NCBI RefSeq assembly: GCF_000243715.2
Contig: NZ_AHMO02000008.1
Coordinates: 483,001 to 547,000 of the forward strand
Direction: 5' to 3'
Origin: Leptospira broomii serovar Hurstbridge str. 5399
GTDB taxonomy: Bacteria > Spirochaetota > Leptospiria > Leptospirales > Leptospiraceae
DNA: 64,000 bases
The notes under the pieces: generated by a model
What the model saw: only the letters and a program-made list of their open reading frames with translations
Told to the model about the DNA's origin: nothing
Database searches by the model: none
Shown: in pieces, positions 46,611-54,196 of the stretch
Layout: each line of letters begins with the position of its first letter
How positions within the stretch are numbered: position 1 is the stretch's first letter
Position numbers and translations under genes: made by a program

Positions 46611-47147
46611 TTAATGCGCTGTGCGGAAATCCTTAAGCTTTCCTTGAGCTGCCAACTCTTTGCGGACCGCTTCCTGAACATCTTTACGAAAACCTAATTC
46701 AAAAAAGACGTCTGCCACAACGAATATCGGAGCGGAAACTACCGTCTGAAATAGGTTATCGAAGAGGGCCGGACGACTCTTTTCGAAAATAAAGTGCCCG
46801 TAAAACTGTGCTCCCCAACCGACTAATTGAGCTACTGCGAATACGGTCCAAGCAGTCGAAGATTCCAAAGATGCGGTCAAATATTGTGCGATCGCGAGTA
46901 ACGACCCGAATACGACTGCCGAAGCTAGTGCGAAAATAAAATCCAGGCTGAAATAATAAGCCAGTACGACAGCGGCAAATACGGTTGCGGCAGTGATATC
47001 GAAACCCCAGATCGAAAGTAGCGAAAACCTACATAATACTAGAAACAACGTAAATGTAATCGTGGGAACGCCCAAAACGTGTATCAGAATATTCCTCTTT
47101 TCCTGGTGATAGGCCGAATAAAAGACCATTTCTTTTGCAAATCTCAT
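46611..47147 (-). CDS. Mpo1-like (DUF962/YGL010w family) membrane protein
   Basis: A 178-residue protein with four transmembrane segments. The first cytoplasmic part YSAYHQEKRNILIHVLGVP carries the conserved His residues, and WGAQFYGHFIFEKSRPALFDN the second His set. In yeast Mpo1 these bind Fe(II) and shorten 2-hydroxy fatty acids by one carbon (alpha-oxidation). A matching role on hydroxy or branched fatty acids fits the lipid diet of the genus, but it is inference. AAGGAG precedes the ATG. It is divergent from the tautomerase-Ccm operon. Confidence 0.88.
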   Translation of the reverse strand: MRFAKEMVFYSAYHQEKRNILIHVLGVPTITFTLFLVLCRFSLLSIWGFDITAATVFAAVVLAYYFSLDFIFALASAVVFGSLLAIAQYLTASLESSTAWTVFAVAQLVGWGAQFYGHFIFEKSRPALFDNLFQTVVSAPIFVVADVFFELGFRKDVQEAVRKELAAQGKLKDFRTAH

Positions 47148-47290
47148 AACAAGACTCCTTACGAAGATAATCGAAGTATAGCTGGATCGAACGGATACGA
47201 CTTGAACGAATCTGCCGTTTTAATAAAAAAATCCATTGCAGAATACTTGTTCGAAATAAAAATTCAAAATACAATCAGAAGGTTTCGATT

Positions 47291-47470
47291 ATGCCCTATG
47301 TGAACGTAAAAGTCGCCGGTCCTTTAACAAAGGAGCAAAAACAAACGATCGTAAAGGAATTTACGGAAACGTTAAGGAAGGTCGCCTCTAAACCACCGGA
47401 ATCGACTTATATAGTTATCGACGAGGTCTCTCGGGAAAACTGGGCCGCAGGCGGCAAGCTACTCGAGTAG
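47291..47470 (+). CDS. 4-oxalocrotonate tautomerase family protein
   Basis: A complete 59-residue frame, ATG to TAG, starting MPYVNVKVAGPLTKEQK. Pro-2 becomes the N-terminal catalytic Pro after Met removal, and the rest (VASKPPESTYIVIDEVSRENWAAGGKLL) is the standard 4-OT fold with its late Trp. GAAGG precedes the ATG. It sits two bases ahead of the YdcF gene. The substrate is unknown; most relatives without pathway context are of uncertain role. Its small size makes it easy to miss. Confidence 0.9.
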   Translation: MPYVNVKVAGPLTKEQKQTIVKEFTETLRKVASKPPESTYIVIDEVSRENWAAGGKLLE

Positions 47471-47472
47471 AA

Positions 47473-48291
47473 ATGGATACCCTTTTTTTCATTCTCTCAA
47501 AGCTTGCCGGAATTTTTCTTTTTCCCTTACCCGTTTGTCTGTTCTTGGCATTTATCGCCGGCTTACGCTTACCCAAGAAAAAGCAAAAACTTTCGGTTTG
47601 TCTTCCCTTAATCGTTTTATGGATCTGTTCCACCGATTCTTTCTCCCAATGGTTAGTAACAGGTTTGGAAGAAAAGCATCCACCTGTCGCAATCAAGACT
47701 CTTCCGACGACTGATGCGATCGTTGTACTCGGAGGAGCGATCGATAATTTAGCGCTTTATGGAGATCGACCTCAATTGAGTTCCGCAGCGGAAAGAATGA
47801 CCGATGCGGTTATTCTTTATCGAGAACATAAGGCGCCTAGGATCGTTTTTACGGGAGGGTCGGGAAATCTAATGTTTCAAGCTCGAAAGGAATCCGAGGC
47901 TGCTGAAATTTTCCTAACCTCTCTAGGCGTCCCTAAATCCGCGTTAGTGCTTGAAAGTGAAAGTCGTAACACCAAAGAAAATGCGGAGTTTACAGCGGAG
48001 ATTTTTCGGAAAAGAGGGTGGAAATCGATGATATTAATCACCTCGGCATTTCATATGGAAAGATCTCTTCGCGTTTTTGGAAAAACCGGCCTAAAAGTGA
48101 TTCCCTGGCCGACTGATTATTATTCGCAAGTAAAAGTTCTGACCCTCGATTCTTTCGTTCCTTCGGCTCATATTTTATCTCTTACTAGCACGGTCTGGAA
48201 AGAGAGAATCGGACTGCTCGTTTACGACGCGAGAGAAAGTATTTCCACTTTTCTTCCCCTCCGGCTTGTGTTTCCTTGGTCTAAGGACTAG
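47473..48291 (+). CDS. YdcF/ElyC-SanA family membrane protein (DUF218)
   Basis: A 272-residue protein with two N-terminal transmembrane helices and a DUF218 domain: DAIVVLGGAIDN, RIVFTGGSGN, LESESRNTKENAEF and LITSAFHMERSLRVF. E. coli relatives influence envelope precursor metabolism (ElyC) or vancomycin resistance (SanA); the chemistry is uncertain. It starts two bases after the tautomerase and ends 15 bases before ccmE. Confidence 0.88.
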   Translation: MDTLFFILSKLAGIFLFPLPVCLFLAFIAGLRLPKKKQKLSVCLPLIVLWICSTDSFSQWLVTGLEEKHPPVAIKTLPTTDAIVVLGGAIDNLALYGDRPQLSSAAERMTDAVILYREHKAPRIVFTGGSGNLMFQARKESEAAEIFLTSLGVPKSALVLESESRNTKENAEFTAEIFRKRGWKSMILITSAFHMERSLRVFGKTGLKVIPWPTDYYSQVKVLTLDSFVPSAHILSLTSTVWKERIGLLVYDARESISTFLPLRLVFPWSKD

Positions 48292-48306
48292 ACTTAGTTT
48301 GAACAA

Positions 48307-48720
48307 ATGAACGTAAAATTTGTAATCCTCGCAGGAACCATCGCTCTTTCATTGGGAGCCATCGCATTTTTTTCCTCTAAGGAGACTTCTTACATTCTCC
48401 TAGATGCCAACGAACTTGCCGCTCACCCATCCAATTATGATTCCGACGAACTACTAAGGGTTCGCGGATTCGTCAAACCGGGCACGGTGATTCGCGAGGG
48501 AAAAACCGCCAAGTTCGTACTTCAGTTAAACGATAAGGAAGTTCCGGTTTTCTTTACGGGTGCGACCCTTTTGCCCGACGCTTTTAAAGAAGGTACCCGC
48601 GCACGAGTGGACGGAGTTTGGAAAAATGGAGTATTAGTGGCCGATAGAGTGGAAGCAAAATGCGCCTCTAAATACGAAGCGGGATATTCTGATAAAGAAG
48701 CTTCCGCAGAAGAATACTAA
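48307..48720 (+). CDS. ccmE: Cytochrome c maturation haem chaperone CcmE, CxxxY type
   Basis: A 137-residue membrane-anchored haem chaperone: one N-terminal helix (FVILAGTIALSLGAIAFF), then the OB-fold with LRVRGFVKPGTV, VLQLNDKEVPVFFTGATLLPD and EGTRARVDGVWKNGVLVADRVEAKC. The haem-binding residue, His in the common HxxxY motif, is Cys: C119-A-S-K-Y123. This CxxxY form is known from archaea and Desulfovibrio-type bacteria. CcmE hands haem to the CcmF complex, which is encoded next, ten bases downstream. Confidence 0.93.
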   Translation: MNVKFVILAGTIALSLGAIAFFSSKETSYILLDANELAAHPSNYDSDELLRVRGFVKPGTVIREGKTAKFVLQLNDKEVPVFFTGATLLPDAFKEGTRARVDGVWKNGVLVADRVEAKCASKYEAGYSDKEASAEEY

Positions 48721-48730
48721 GCGGGAAATC

Positions 48731-50914
48731 ATGAACGACTTCGGAGCGCTTTGCCTCATTACTTCCTTTTCCCTCCTGATTTTTTCCATCATTCAAACTT
48801 CCTATGGAATTTTTAGAAACGATTCGCAAGGAATCGAATTAGGTCGATATACGTTAATGGCGAATTTTGGAGTCGTTCTACTCGCCTTCCTTGTGTTAGT
48901 CGTCCAGCTTATGCGAACCGACCTTAATAATTACTACGTCGTAATGCATTCGAGCGAACATTTACCGCTCTTCTACAAGATAACCTCCGTTTGGTCGGGC
49001 TCGTCCGGATCTCTATTGTTCTGGAATCTTCTACTTTCCTTTTTCACTTTTATCGTACTATGGCAAACAAGACATCTTGTCAATGACCGAGTCCCGGTAA
49101 TGAATTTAAGCCTAAGCGTAATTGCCTGCTTTTTCTCTTTTCTTGCGATCTTCTTTCCCGACGCACAACCGTTCCGAGAATTTCAACCTGCCGCAGTCGC
49201 AGGCAGAGGTCTTAACCCTCTGTTGCAACATTGGGCAATGATCATACATCCTCCGATTTTATACGTAGGTTACGTAAGTTTCGCGATTCCATTTTCGATT
49301 GCGACTTCGGCGCTAATCACCGGTAAGCTTTCGGAAAATTGGTTTCGCTTCGTCCGTCGTTGGAGTATTTTTTCCTGGTTTTTTCTAGGTACCGGAATCC
49401 TCCTCGGATCAAAATGGGCCTACGAAGAGTTGGGATGGGGCGGATATTGGGCTTGGGATCCGGTGGAGAATGCGAGCCTGATGCCCTGGTTACTCTCAAC
49501 GGCCTTCCTGCATTCCATGATTATCCAGGAACGTAGAGGAATGTTGAAATTTTGGAATATGTTTCTGATTATTCTAGCGTTTCACTTTTGCCTACTCGGG
49601 ACATGGATCACTCGAAGCGGAGTATTGGAAGGACCTCACTCATTTTCAAAATCCACGATAGGAACGCCTTTCATCATATATATCGGATTAAGCTTTTTGG
49701 TATATATGGGATTCTTAATATATAGAAGAAACAAACTTGTCCCGGAACGGAATCTAGAGGCGATGACTTCCAAAGAAGGAAGTTTTCTACTTAATAATTT
49801 TCTGTTAGTTATCGCAACGTTGTCAATCCTATTGGGTGTTTTTTCTCCCCTTCTATACGGGAGAGAGTTCAAAGCTCCTTGGTTCAATTCATGGGGAGTT
49901 CCTTCGGGAATTTTATTACTCTTATTAATGGGCTCCGCCCCTCTCCTAGCCTGGCGTAAAGGAGCGGACAAAATATTTTTTACGACTCTATTTAAGCCTC
50001 TGATTGCAGGCATACTCGGGGCCGGGGCATATATATTCTATTATTCCCGCAATTATTCGATCAGCGATTATAGCCTGGGAGACGTGTTAGGAGAAATATA
50101 CAGCGTTCTTACGATAGGATTGGGCGTATTTACCATCGCGGGCATCGCTCAAGAATATCATAAAGGGATAATGGCCCGCAAGGCTTCTTATCCCAATGAA
50201 GGATATTTGACGGCCGGCGTAAGGATGCTTTTGAAGAATAAAAGACGCTATGGAGGATATTTAGTCCATCTTTCGATGGTCATCCTATTCATAGGTCTTG
50301 CCGGGAACGCATTTAAACAGAATACGTCCGTTAAATTCTTTTATTTTCTTGAGCTCCCCCGCGCTAACGAAATCGTTTACTCCAGCCAAGATACCGCCGT
50401 GCTGGGCGATTATATCATAGCTGCAAGCAGCCTTAAAATCAAACCGATCATCAACGGAGATCCTTCGGAAGGAATCAGCCATAGAAACGTCATCGTATCC
50501 CACGAGGCCACGTTCGAAGTAAAACGACAACTCAAAGAATTCGCCACAATGGTAACCGAAAGGCGGTTCTATCCTCAGATCTCGCATTTGAGCGGAGATT
50601 TCGAAACTCATATTCCTACCAGCGAACCTTCGATCGCTTCGACTCCTAAAGAAGATCTTTATATACAATTGGGCGCGATCGAGCACGCCGATCTTTCCGA
50701 CGAAAACCCGGATTTACCAAGGTTGTTTATGAATTTCTTCTTTACTAGAGATTCGAATATCAAGTCGGAACAGTATCTTAGATTTCCCCGACAAATCGTT
50801 GCAAACCTTGAAGTTTGGATCAATCCTATGGTAAAGTTCATTTGGGCCGGTTCTTTAATGTTCTTTCTCTCGGGACTTTTGATACTCTTACCGATCGGAG
50901 AAAATCGGCCATGA
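48731..50914 (+). CDS. ccmF: Cytochrome c haem lyase subunit CcmF
   Basis: A 727-residue inner-membrane protein with about 14-15 helices. The periplasmic WWD segment is LGWGGYWAWDPVENASLMPWL (residues about 233-253). NPLLQHWAMIIHPPILYVGY and the haem-handling His residues are in place. CcmF attaches haem from CcmE to apocytochromes. The gene lies between ccmE and a CcmH-like gene, whose start overlaps its stop (ATGA). No ccmA, B, C or G is in the window. Confidence 0.95.
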   Translation: MNDFGALCLITSFSLLIFSIIQTSYGIFRNDSQGIELGRYTLMANFGVVLLAFLVLVVQLMRTDLNNYYVVMHSSEHLPLFYKITSVWSGSSGSLLFWNLLLSFFTFIVLWQTRHLVNDRVPVMNLSLSVIACFFSFLAIFFPDAQPFREFQPAAVAGRGLNPLLQHWAMIIHPPILYVGYVSFAIPFSIATSALITGKLSENWFRFVRRWSIFSWFFLGTGILLGSKWAYEELGWGGYWAWDPVENASLMPWLLSTAFLHSMIIQERRGMLKFWNMFLIILAFHFCLLGTWITRSGVLEGPHSFSKSTIGTPFIIYIGLSFLVYMGFLIYRRNKLVPERNLEAMTSKEGSFLLNNFLLVIATLSILLGVFSPLLYGREFKAPWFNSWGVPSGILLLLLMGSAPLLAWRKGADKIFFTTLFKPLIAGILGAGAYIFYYSRNYSISDYSLGDVLGEIYSVLTIGLGVFTIAGIAQEYHKGIMARKASYPNEGYLTAGVRMLLKNKRRYGGYLVHLSMVILFIGLAGNAFKQNTSVKFFYFLELPRANEIVYSSQDTAVLGDYIIAASSLKIKPIINGDPSEGISHRNVIVSHEATFEVKRQLKEFATMVTERRFYPQISHLSGDFETHIPTSEPSIASTPKEDLYIQLGAIEHADLSDENPDLPRLFMNFFFTRDSNIKSEQYLRFPRQIVANLEVWINPMVKFIWAGSLMFFLSGLLILLPIGENRP

Positions 50915-51462
50915 GATTCGCTTCGATCCCGATCTTTTTTTTACTCAGTGGAGTCCTGTTTGCGGAATCCACTTTTACGAATCTGACAAGCCCGGAGGAA
51001 ATTCGGACGTTTCACGACGTGACGAATCGGATTAGATGCATTTGCATTCCTTCCATCGCTATAAAAAGTTGTTCGTTTAATAATTGCACGGTCTCGGCAA
51101 AACTGAAGGTCTTTATCGAAAATCGGATCCGTATCGGTGAAAGCGCCGATACGATCGTAGACAAAATGGTAAAAGGGTTCGGCCCCGAAGCGGTGAAAGA
51201 CCCGATCATTGCCAAGTTCATCGAAACCGGAAACACCGGGATGGCACAAAGCGTCGTTTACGGATTCGGACCGGATATTTTAGCAAAACCGGATTCGACT
51301 TGGATAGATGTCAGCATAGCCATGGTGGGAGCATTAGGCATTCTTTTGATTATTCTTTATTTAAAAAAAAGAATGGCGCCGAAAGCACTCTCCGCTACGG
51401 GCGCAAACGAAGATGCAGCGTTTCGTAAATATCTTTCCGAAATCGAGGAGAAGCAAAAGTAA
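50911..51462 (+). CDS. CcmH-like thiol protein with altered cysteine cluster
   Basis: A 183-residue protein with signal peptide (SIPIFFLLSGVLFAES) and a C-terminal membrane helix (about 145-163). The segment NRIRCICIPSIAIKSC...NC, followed by ENRIRIGESADTIVDKMVKGFGPEAV, aligns with the CcmH/CycL helix bundle. In place of LRCxxC there are C43-x-C45, then C54 and C59. The start overlaps ccmF. It would handle apocytochrome thiols; the changed spacing implies different redox chemistry or metal binding. The longer frame from 50815 runs inside ccmF and is not used. Confidence 0.82.
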   Translation: MRFASIPIFFLLSGVLFAESTFTNLTSPEEIRTFHDVTNRIRCICIPSIAIKSCSFNNCTVSAKLKVFIENRIRIGESADTIVDKMVKGFGPEAVKDPIIAKFIETGNTGMAQSVVYGFGPDILAKPDSTWIDVSIAMVGALGILLIILYLKKRMAPKALSATGANEDAAFRKYLSEIEEKQK

Positions 51463-51879
51463 ATGGATTATCTATTAATCTTCTTTTATATACTTCTATC
51501 GGCCTTGGTTTTAGCTCCGTTTTTATACGTACGACTAGCGAAGCCCGGCGAAGATCTCGAGTTGGAAACACCAAGGCTGGAGTTAGTCAATAGGCGAGAA
51601 GTCTTATTAGAAAACTTAAGGGATTTGAAAATCGAGTTCGATACCGGCAAGTTGACCGATCCCGAATTCAGATCCATTTCCTCCGGGATAGTGCACGAAC
51701 TCGAAGAGCAGGATCGGGAAATCAAGGCCTGGAGCGCGCGAAAAAACGTCGATATCGATCGGCAACCCGTCTCTTCAAACCAGGTTCCTACGCAGAAGTA
51801 CTGTCACCAATGCGGTTTTAAAATCGAATTGGTCGGCGCGAAATTTTGTCCTGAATGCGGCACGCGTCTCATGGCATGA
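51463..51879 (+). CDS. CcmI-like membrane protein with zinc ribbon
   Basis: A 138-residue protein: one N-terminal helix (YLLIFFYILLSALVLAPFLYV), a short helical segment RREVLLENLRDLKIEFDTGKLTDPEF that resembles the N-terminal part of CcmI (apocytochrome chaperone), and a C-terminal zinc ribbon with CHQCG and CPECG. It starts directly after the CcmH-like stop, so it belongs to the Ccm transcript. CcmI identity is inference; many short zinc-ribbon membrane proteins look alike. Confidence 0.75.
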   Translation: MDYLLIFFYILLSALVLAPFLYVRLAKPGEDLELETPRLELVNRREVLLENLRDLKIEFDTGKLTDPEFRSISSGIVHELEEQDREIKAWSARKNVDIDRQPVSSNQVPTQKYCHQCGFKIELVGAKFCPECGTRLMA

Positions 51880-52026
51880 GATCCGTAACTTTTCTGACCG
51901 TTTTCAAAAAGGAATTCGATCGTGGGGAAGAAAACTATATCGATTTTTCCGCGTCGTAAAATTTACGAATTCGCGATAAACCGAATTTGTGAAGGATCGA
52001 TCTCCGCGGGACTCTATTACAATCAC

Positions 52027-52695
52027 TTAATAAACTAGAGTGATCCTATAATCCCAGGATTTGTTTCCCGATTTTTCTATCGTATCCGATAACGGGAGTC
52101 TGTAGCTTAAACGACCCAGGTTCACTTCTCCCCGATTGGAGGTACAGATCGAAGTAATCGGGAAATTCACGCGGAAGAGCATCGAGCTAGTTCGGATTAA
52201 TCTCAGCGTCTCGCTAAACACCTTCTTTTCCCCGTCCATTTGCATTGAATCCGCAGAACGACTGATGGAAGGAAATTCGCGTTTAATATAGATCGTCCTG
52301 GCTTTTTCCTTCTTAATCTGAACGTTTCCGATCAGAATTCCTTCGATCTGAGTCACATCCGCAAATTCAACCTTATACGTTACTTTCGCCTTTTCGCGGA
52401 ATGCGCCCGGTTCAGCTTCGGGACTTTCCAACTTCTGAAAAGTATAATCTTTTAATACTACGCTTTTGGAAAAAAAGCCTTTATTCAATCGGCTTAGAAT
52501 CTCGTCACGACGAGTCGGAAGGAATTTTATCAAAGATTCGTCCGACTTCTTTTTAGTAGGAACGATGTAAGTAACCTCAAGGACTCCAGAAAGATCCGGG
52601 TTGATTGTGAGGATTTCTTCATAATCGAAGCAGCCCGTAAATAGAAGGCAGAAGATCGGAATGAAGCGTTTTAAGGGAAGTTTTCCCAAAGTCAT
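52027..52695 (-). CDS. Hypothetical lipoprotein
   Basis: A 222-residue protein with signal peptide and lipobox LLFTGC near residue 22. The mature part starts FDYEEILTINPDLSGVLEVTYIVP, a pattern seen in bacterial lipoproteins related to LppM-type domains (signal, one beta domain). No catalytic motif is seen. GAAGG precedes the ATG. It is downstream of amt on the same strand, after a probable terminator. Confidence 0.72.
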   Translation of the reverse strand: MTLGKLPLKRFIPIFCLLFTGCFDYEEILTINPDLSGVLEVTYIVPTKKKSDESLIKFLPTRRDEILSRLNKGFFSKSVVLKDYTFQKLESPEAEPGAFREKAKVTYKVEFADVTQIEGILIGNVQIKKEKARTIYIKREFPSISRSADSMQMDGEKKVFSETLRLIRTSSMLFRVNFPITSICTSNRGEVNLGRLSYRLPLSDTIEKSGNKSWDYRITLVY

Positions 52696-52734
52696 ACCTT
52701 CATTCGGGAGGAAGGCGCGGATTCCGTCAACGGG

Positions 52735-52767
52735 AAAAGACCGCCCCCGCAGGGCAAATACGGAGGC
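52735..52767 (-). terminator. Probable terminator of amt
   Basis: GCCTCCG/CGGGGGC (one G-U pair) with an 11-nt loop, followed by GGTCTTTTCCC on the minus strand. Confidence 0.5.
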
Positions 52768-52781
52768 TTTTCGTTTTTAGA

Positions 52782-54143
52782 TTATTTAGAAATCGGATAC
52801 GCCTCGTTACCGTGCTCGAGAATATCCAAACCTTGAATTTCCTCGTCTTCGGAGACTCGGAGACCGATCGTATATTTCAGAGCAATGAAGAGCAAAGAGG
52901 AAGCGCCAAAAGCCCAGACGAAAGCCATAAGAGCTCCGGTGAATTGAACTATCACAGGATCAAATCCGCCACCGAAAAAGAACCCGTTAATTCCGCCGTA
53001 AGCTTCCTCGGCAAACAAGCCGGCGGCAATGGTTCCCCATACACCGCAAACTCCATGGACGGAAACCGCACCAACCGGATCGTCGATCTTGATTTTATCG
53101 AAAAATAGAACGCTGAATACGACTAATACGCCTGCGACTAAACCGATAATTACTGCGGAAGAAATGCTGACATTCGCACAAGGAGAAGTAATCGCTACGA
53201 GACCGGCAAGCGCACCGTTTAAGGTTAATCCTATGTCCGGCTTCTTGAAAATAACCCAAGTAGTGGTCATGGCCGCGATCGCACCTGCAGCCGCCGCAAA
53301 GTTTGTGGTAACCGCGATGATTGCAAAAAGTCCGCCCGTAACCGAAGTGGTGGAACCCGGATTGAATCCGAACCAACCCAACCATAAAATAAATACGCCT
53401 AACGCGGCGATGGTCATGTTATGTCCTAGAATCGGGACAACCTTTCCGTCTTGGTATTTCCCGATACGAGGACCGAGAACGAGAGCACCGGCGAGACCCG
53501 CCCAACCACCGACGGAGTGAACTACTGTAGAACCTGCAAAATCGATAAAGCCTTTGCCTTCTAAATATCCTTTATTCAAACCGAATAGACCGGCCCATGC
53601 AGTCGAACCGAAAACCGGATAAATAACCGCAGATATTACGATGGAAAAGATAACGTACGCAATAAACTTAGTCCTCTCAGCCATAGCTCCGGAAACAATC
53701 GTAGCTGCAGTTCCAGCGAACACTAATTGAAAGATAAAGAATGTGAAACTACCTGCATCCGGTTTGCCTCCTTTAACGATCAAGCCGTCAGCAACTCCCG
53801 GGGTTCCGATCCCAAAACCTGCAAGAAGCTGAGGTCCGAACATTATGGAAAATCCGATCAGCCAATAAGCGAGAGAGCCTAATGCAAAATCCATAAAGTT
53901 CTTCATAAGAATATTTACCGTATTCTTTGCACGAGTGAAACCGGCTTCGACCAACGCAAAACCGGCCTGCATAAAGTAAACAAGGAACGCTGCGATCGCG
54001 GTCCATAGCCAGTTTGTCTCCGTTCTCAGTGTCGTGATCATTGTGTTTAGCGCTGCATTATCCGGAGGAGCGGCTTGGGCGGTTCCATCAGCCCAAAGTC
54101 CGCTCGCGGTAAGCGCGAGTATTAGTATTGCCATTATGCGCAT
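52782..54143 (-). CDS. amt: Ammonium transporter (Amt family)
   Basis: A 453-residue channel with a signal peptide and 11 helices. Conserved parts: ALVEAGFTRAKNTVNILMKNFMDF, the first pore His in GSTVVHSVGGWAGL and the second in VGAVSVHGVCGVWGTIAAGLFA. It conducts ammonium into the cell. No glnK is next to it, which is unusual for amt. It is 53 bases downstream of the SpoIIE phosphatase gene. AAGGAG precedes the ATG at some distance. Confidence 0.96.
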   Translation of the reverse strand: MRIMAILILALTASGLWADGTAQAAPPDNAALNTMITTLRTETNWLWTAIAAFLVYFMQAGFALVEAGFTRAKNTVNILMKNFMDFALGSLAYWLIGFSIMFGPQLLAGFGIGTPGVADGLIVKGGKPDAGSFTFFIFQLVFAGTAATIVSGAMAERTKFIAYVIFSIVISAVIYPVFGSTAWAGLFGLNKGYLEGKGFIDFAGSTVVHSVGGWAGLAGALVLGPRIGKYQDGKVVPILGHNMTIAALGVFILWLGWFGFNPGSTTSVTGGLFAIIAVTTNFAAAAGAIAAMTTTWVIFKKPDIGLTLNGALAGLVAITSPCANVSISSAVIIGLVAGVLVVFSVLFFDKIKIDDPVGAVSVHGVCGVWGTIAAGLFAEEAYGGINGFFFGGGFDPVIVQFTGALMAFVWAFGASSLLFIALKYTIGLRVSEDEEIQGLDILEHGNEAYPISK

Positions 54144-54196
54144 ATTGTTTTAAGTCTCCTTTTTCTCTCTAAAAATCATTCCTGCCAGCACTTCGA

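Noticed and set aside
47247..47275. TTGTTC-17-TACAAT promoter before the tautomerase
   Set aside because: The predicted start of transcription falls on the ribosome site, so it cannot be the working promoter as read.
53029..53520. 163-codon open frame antisense to amt
   Set aside because: It mirrors the strongly conserved amt coding sequence; a shadow frame.
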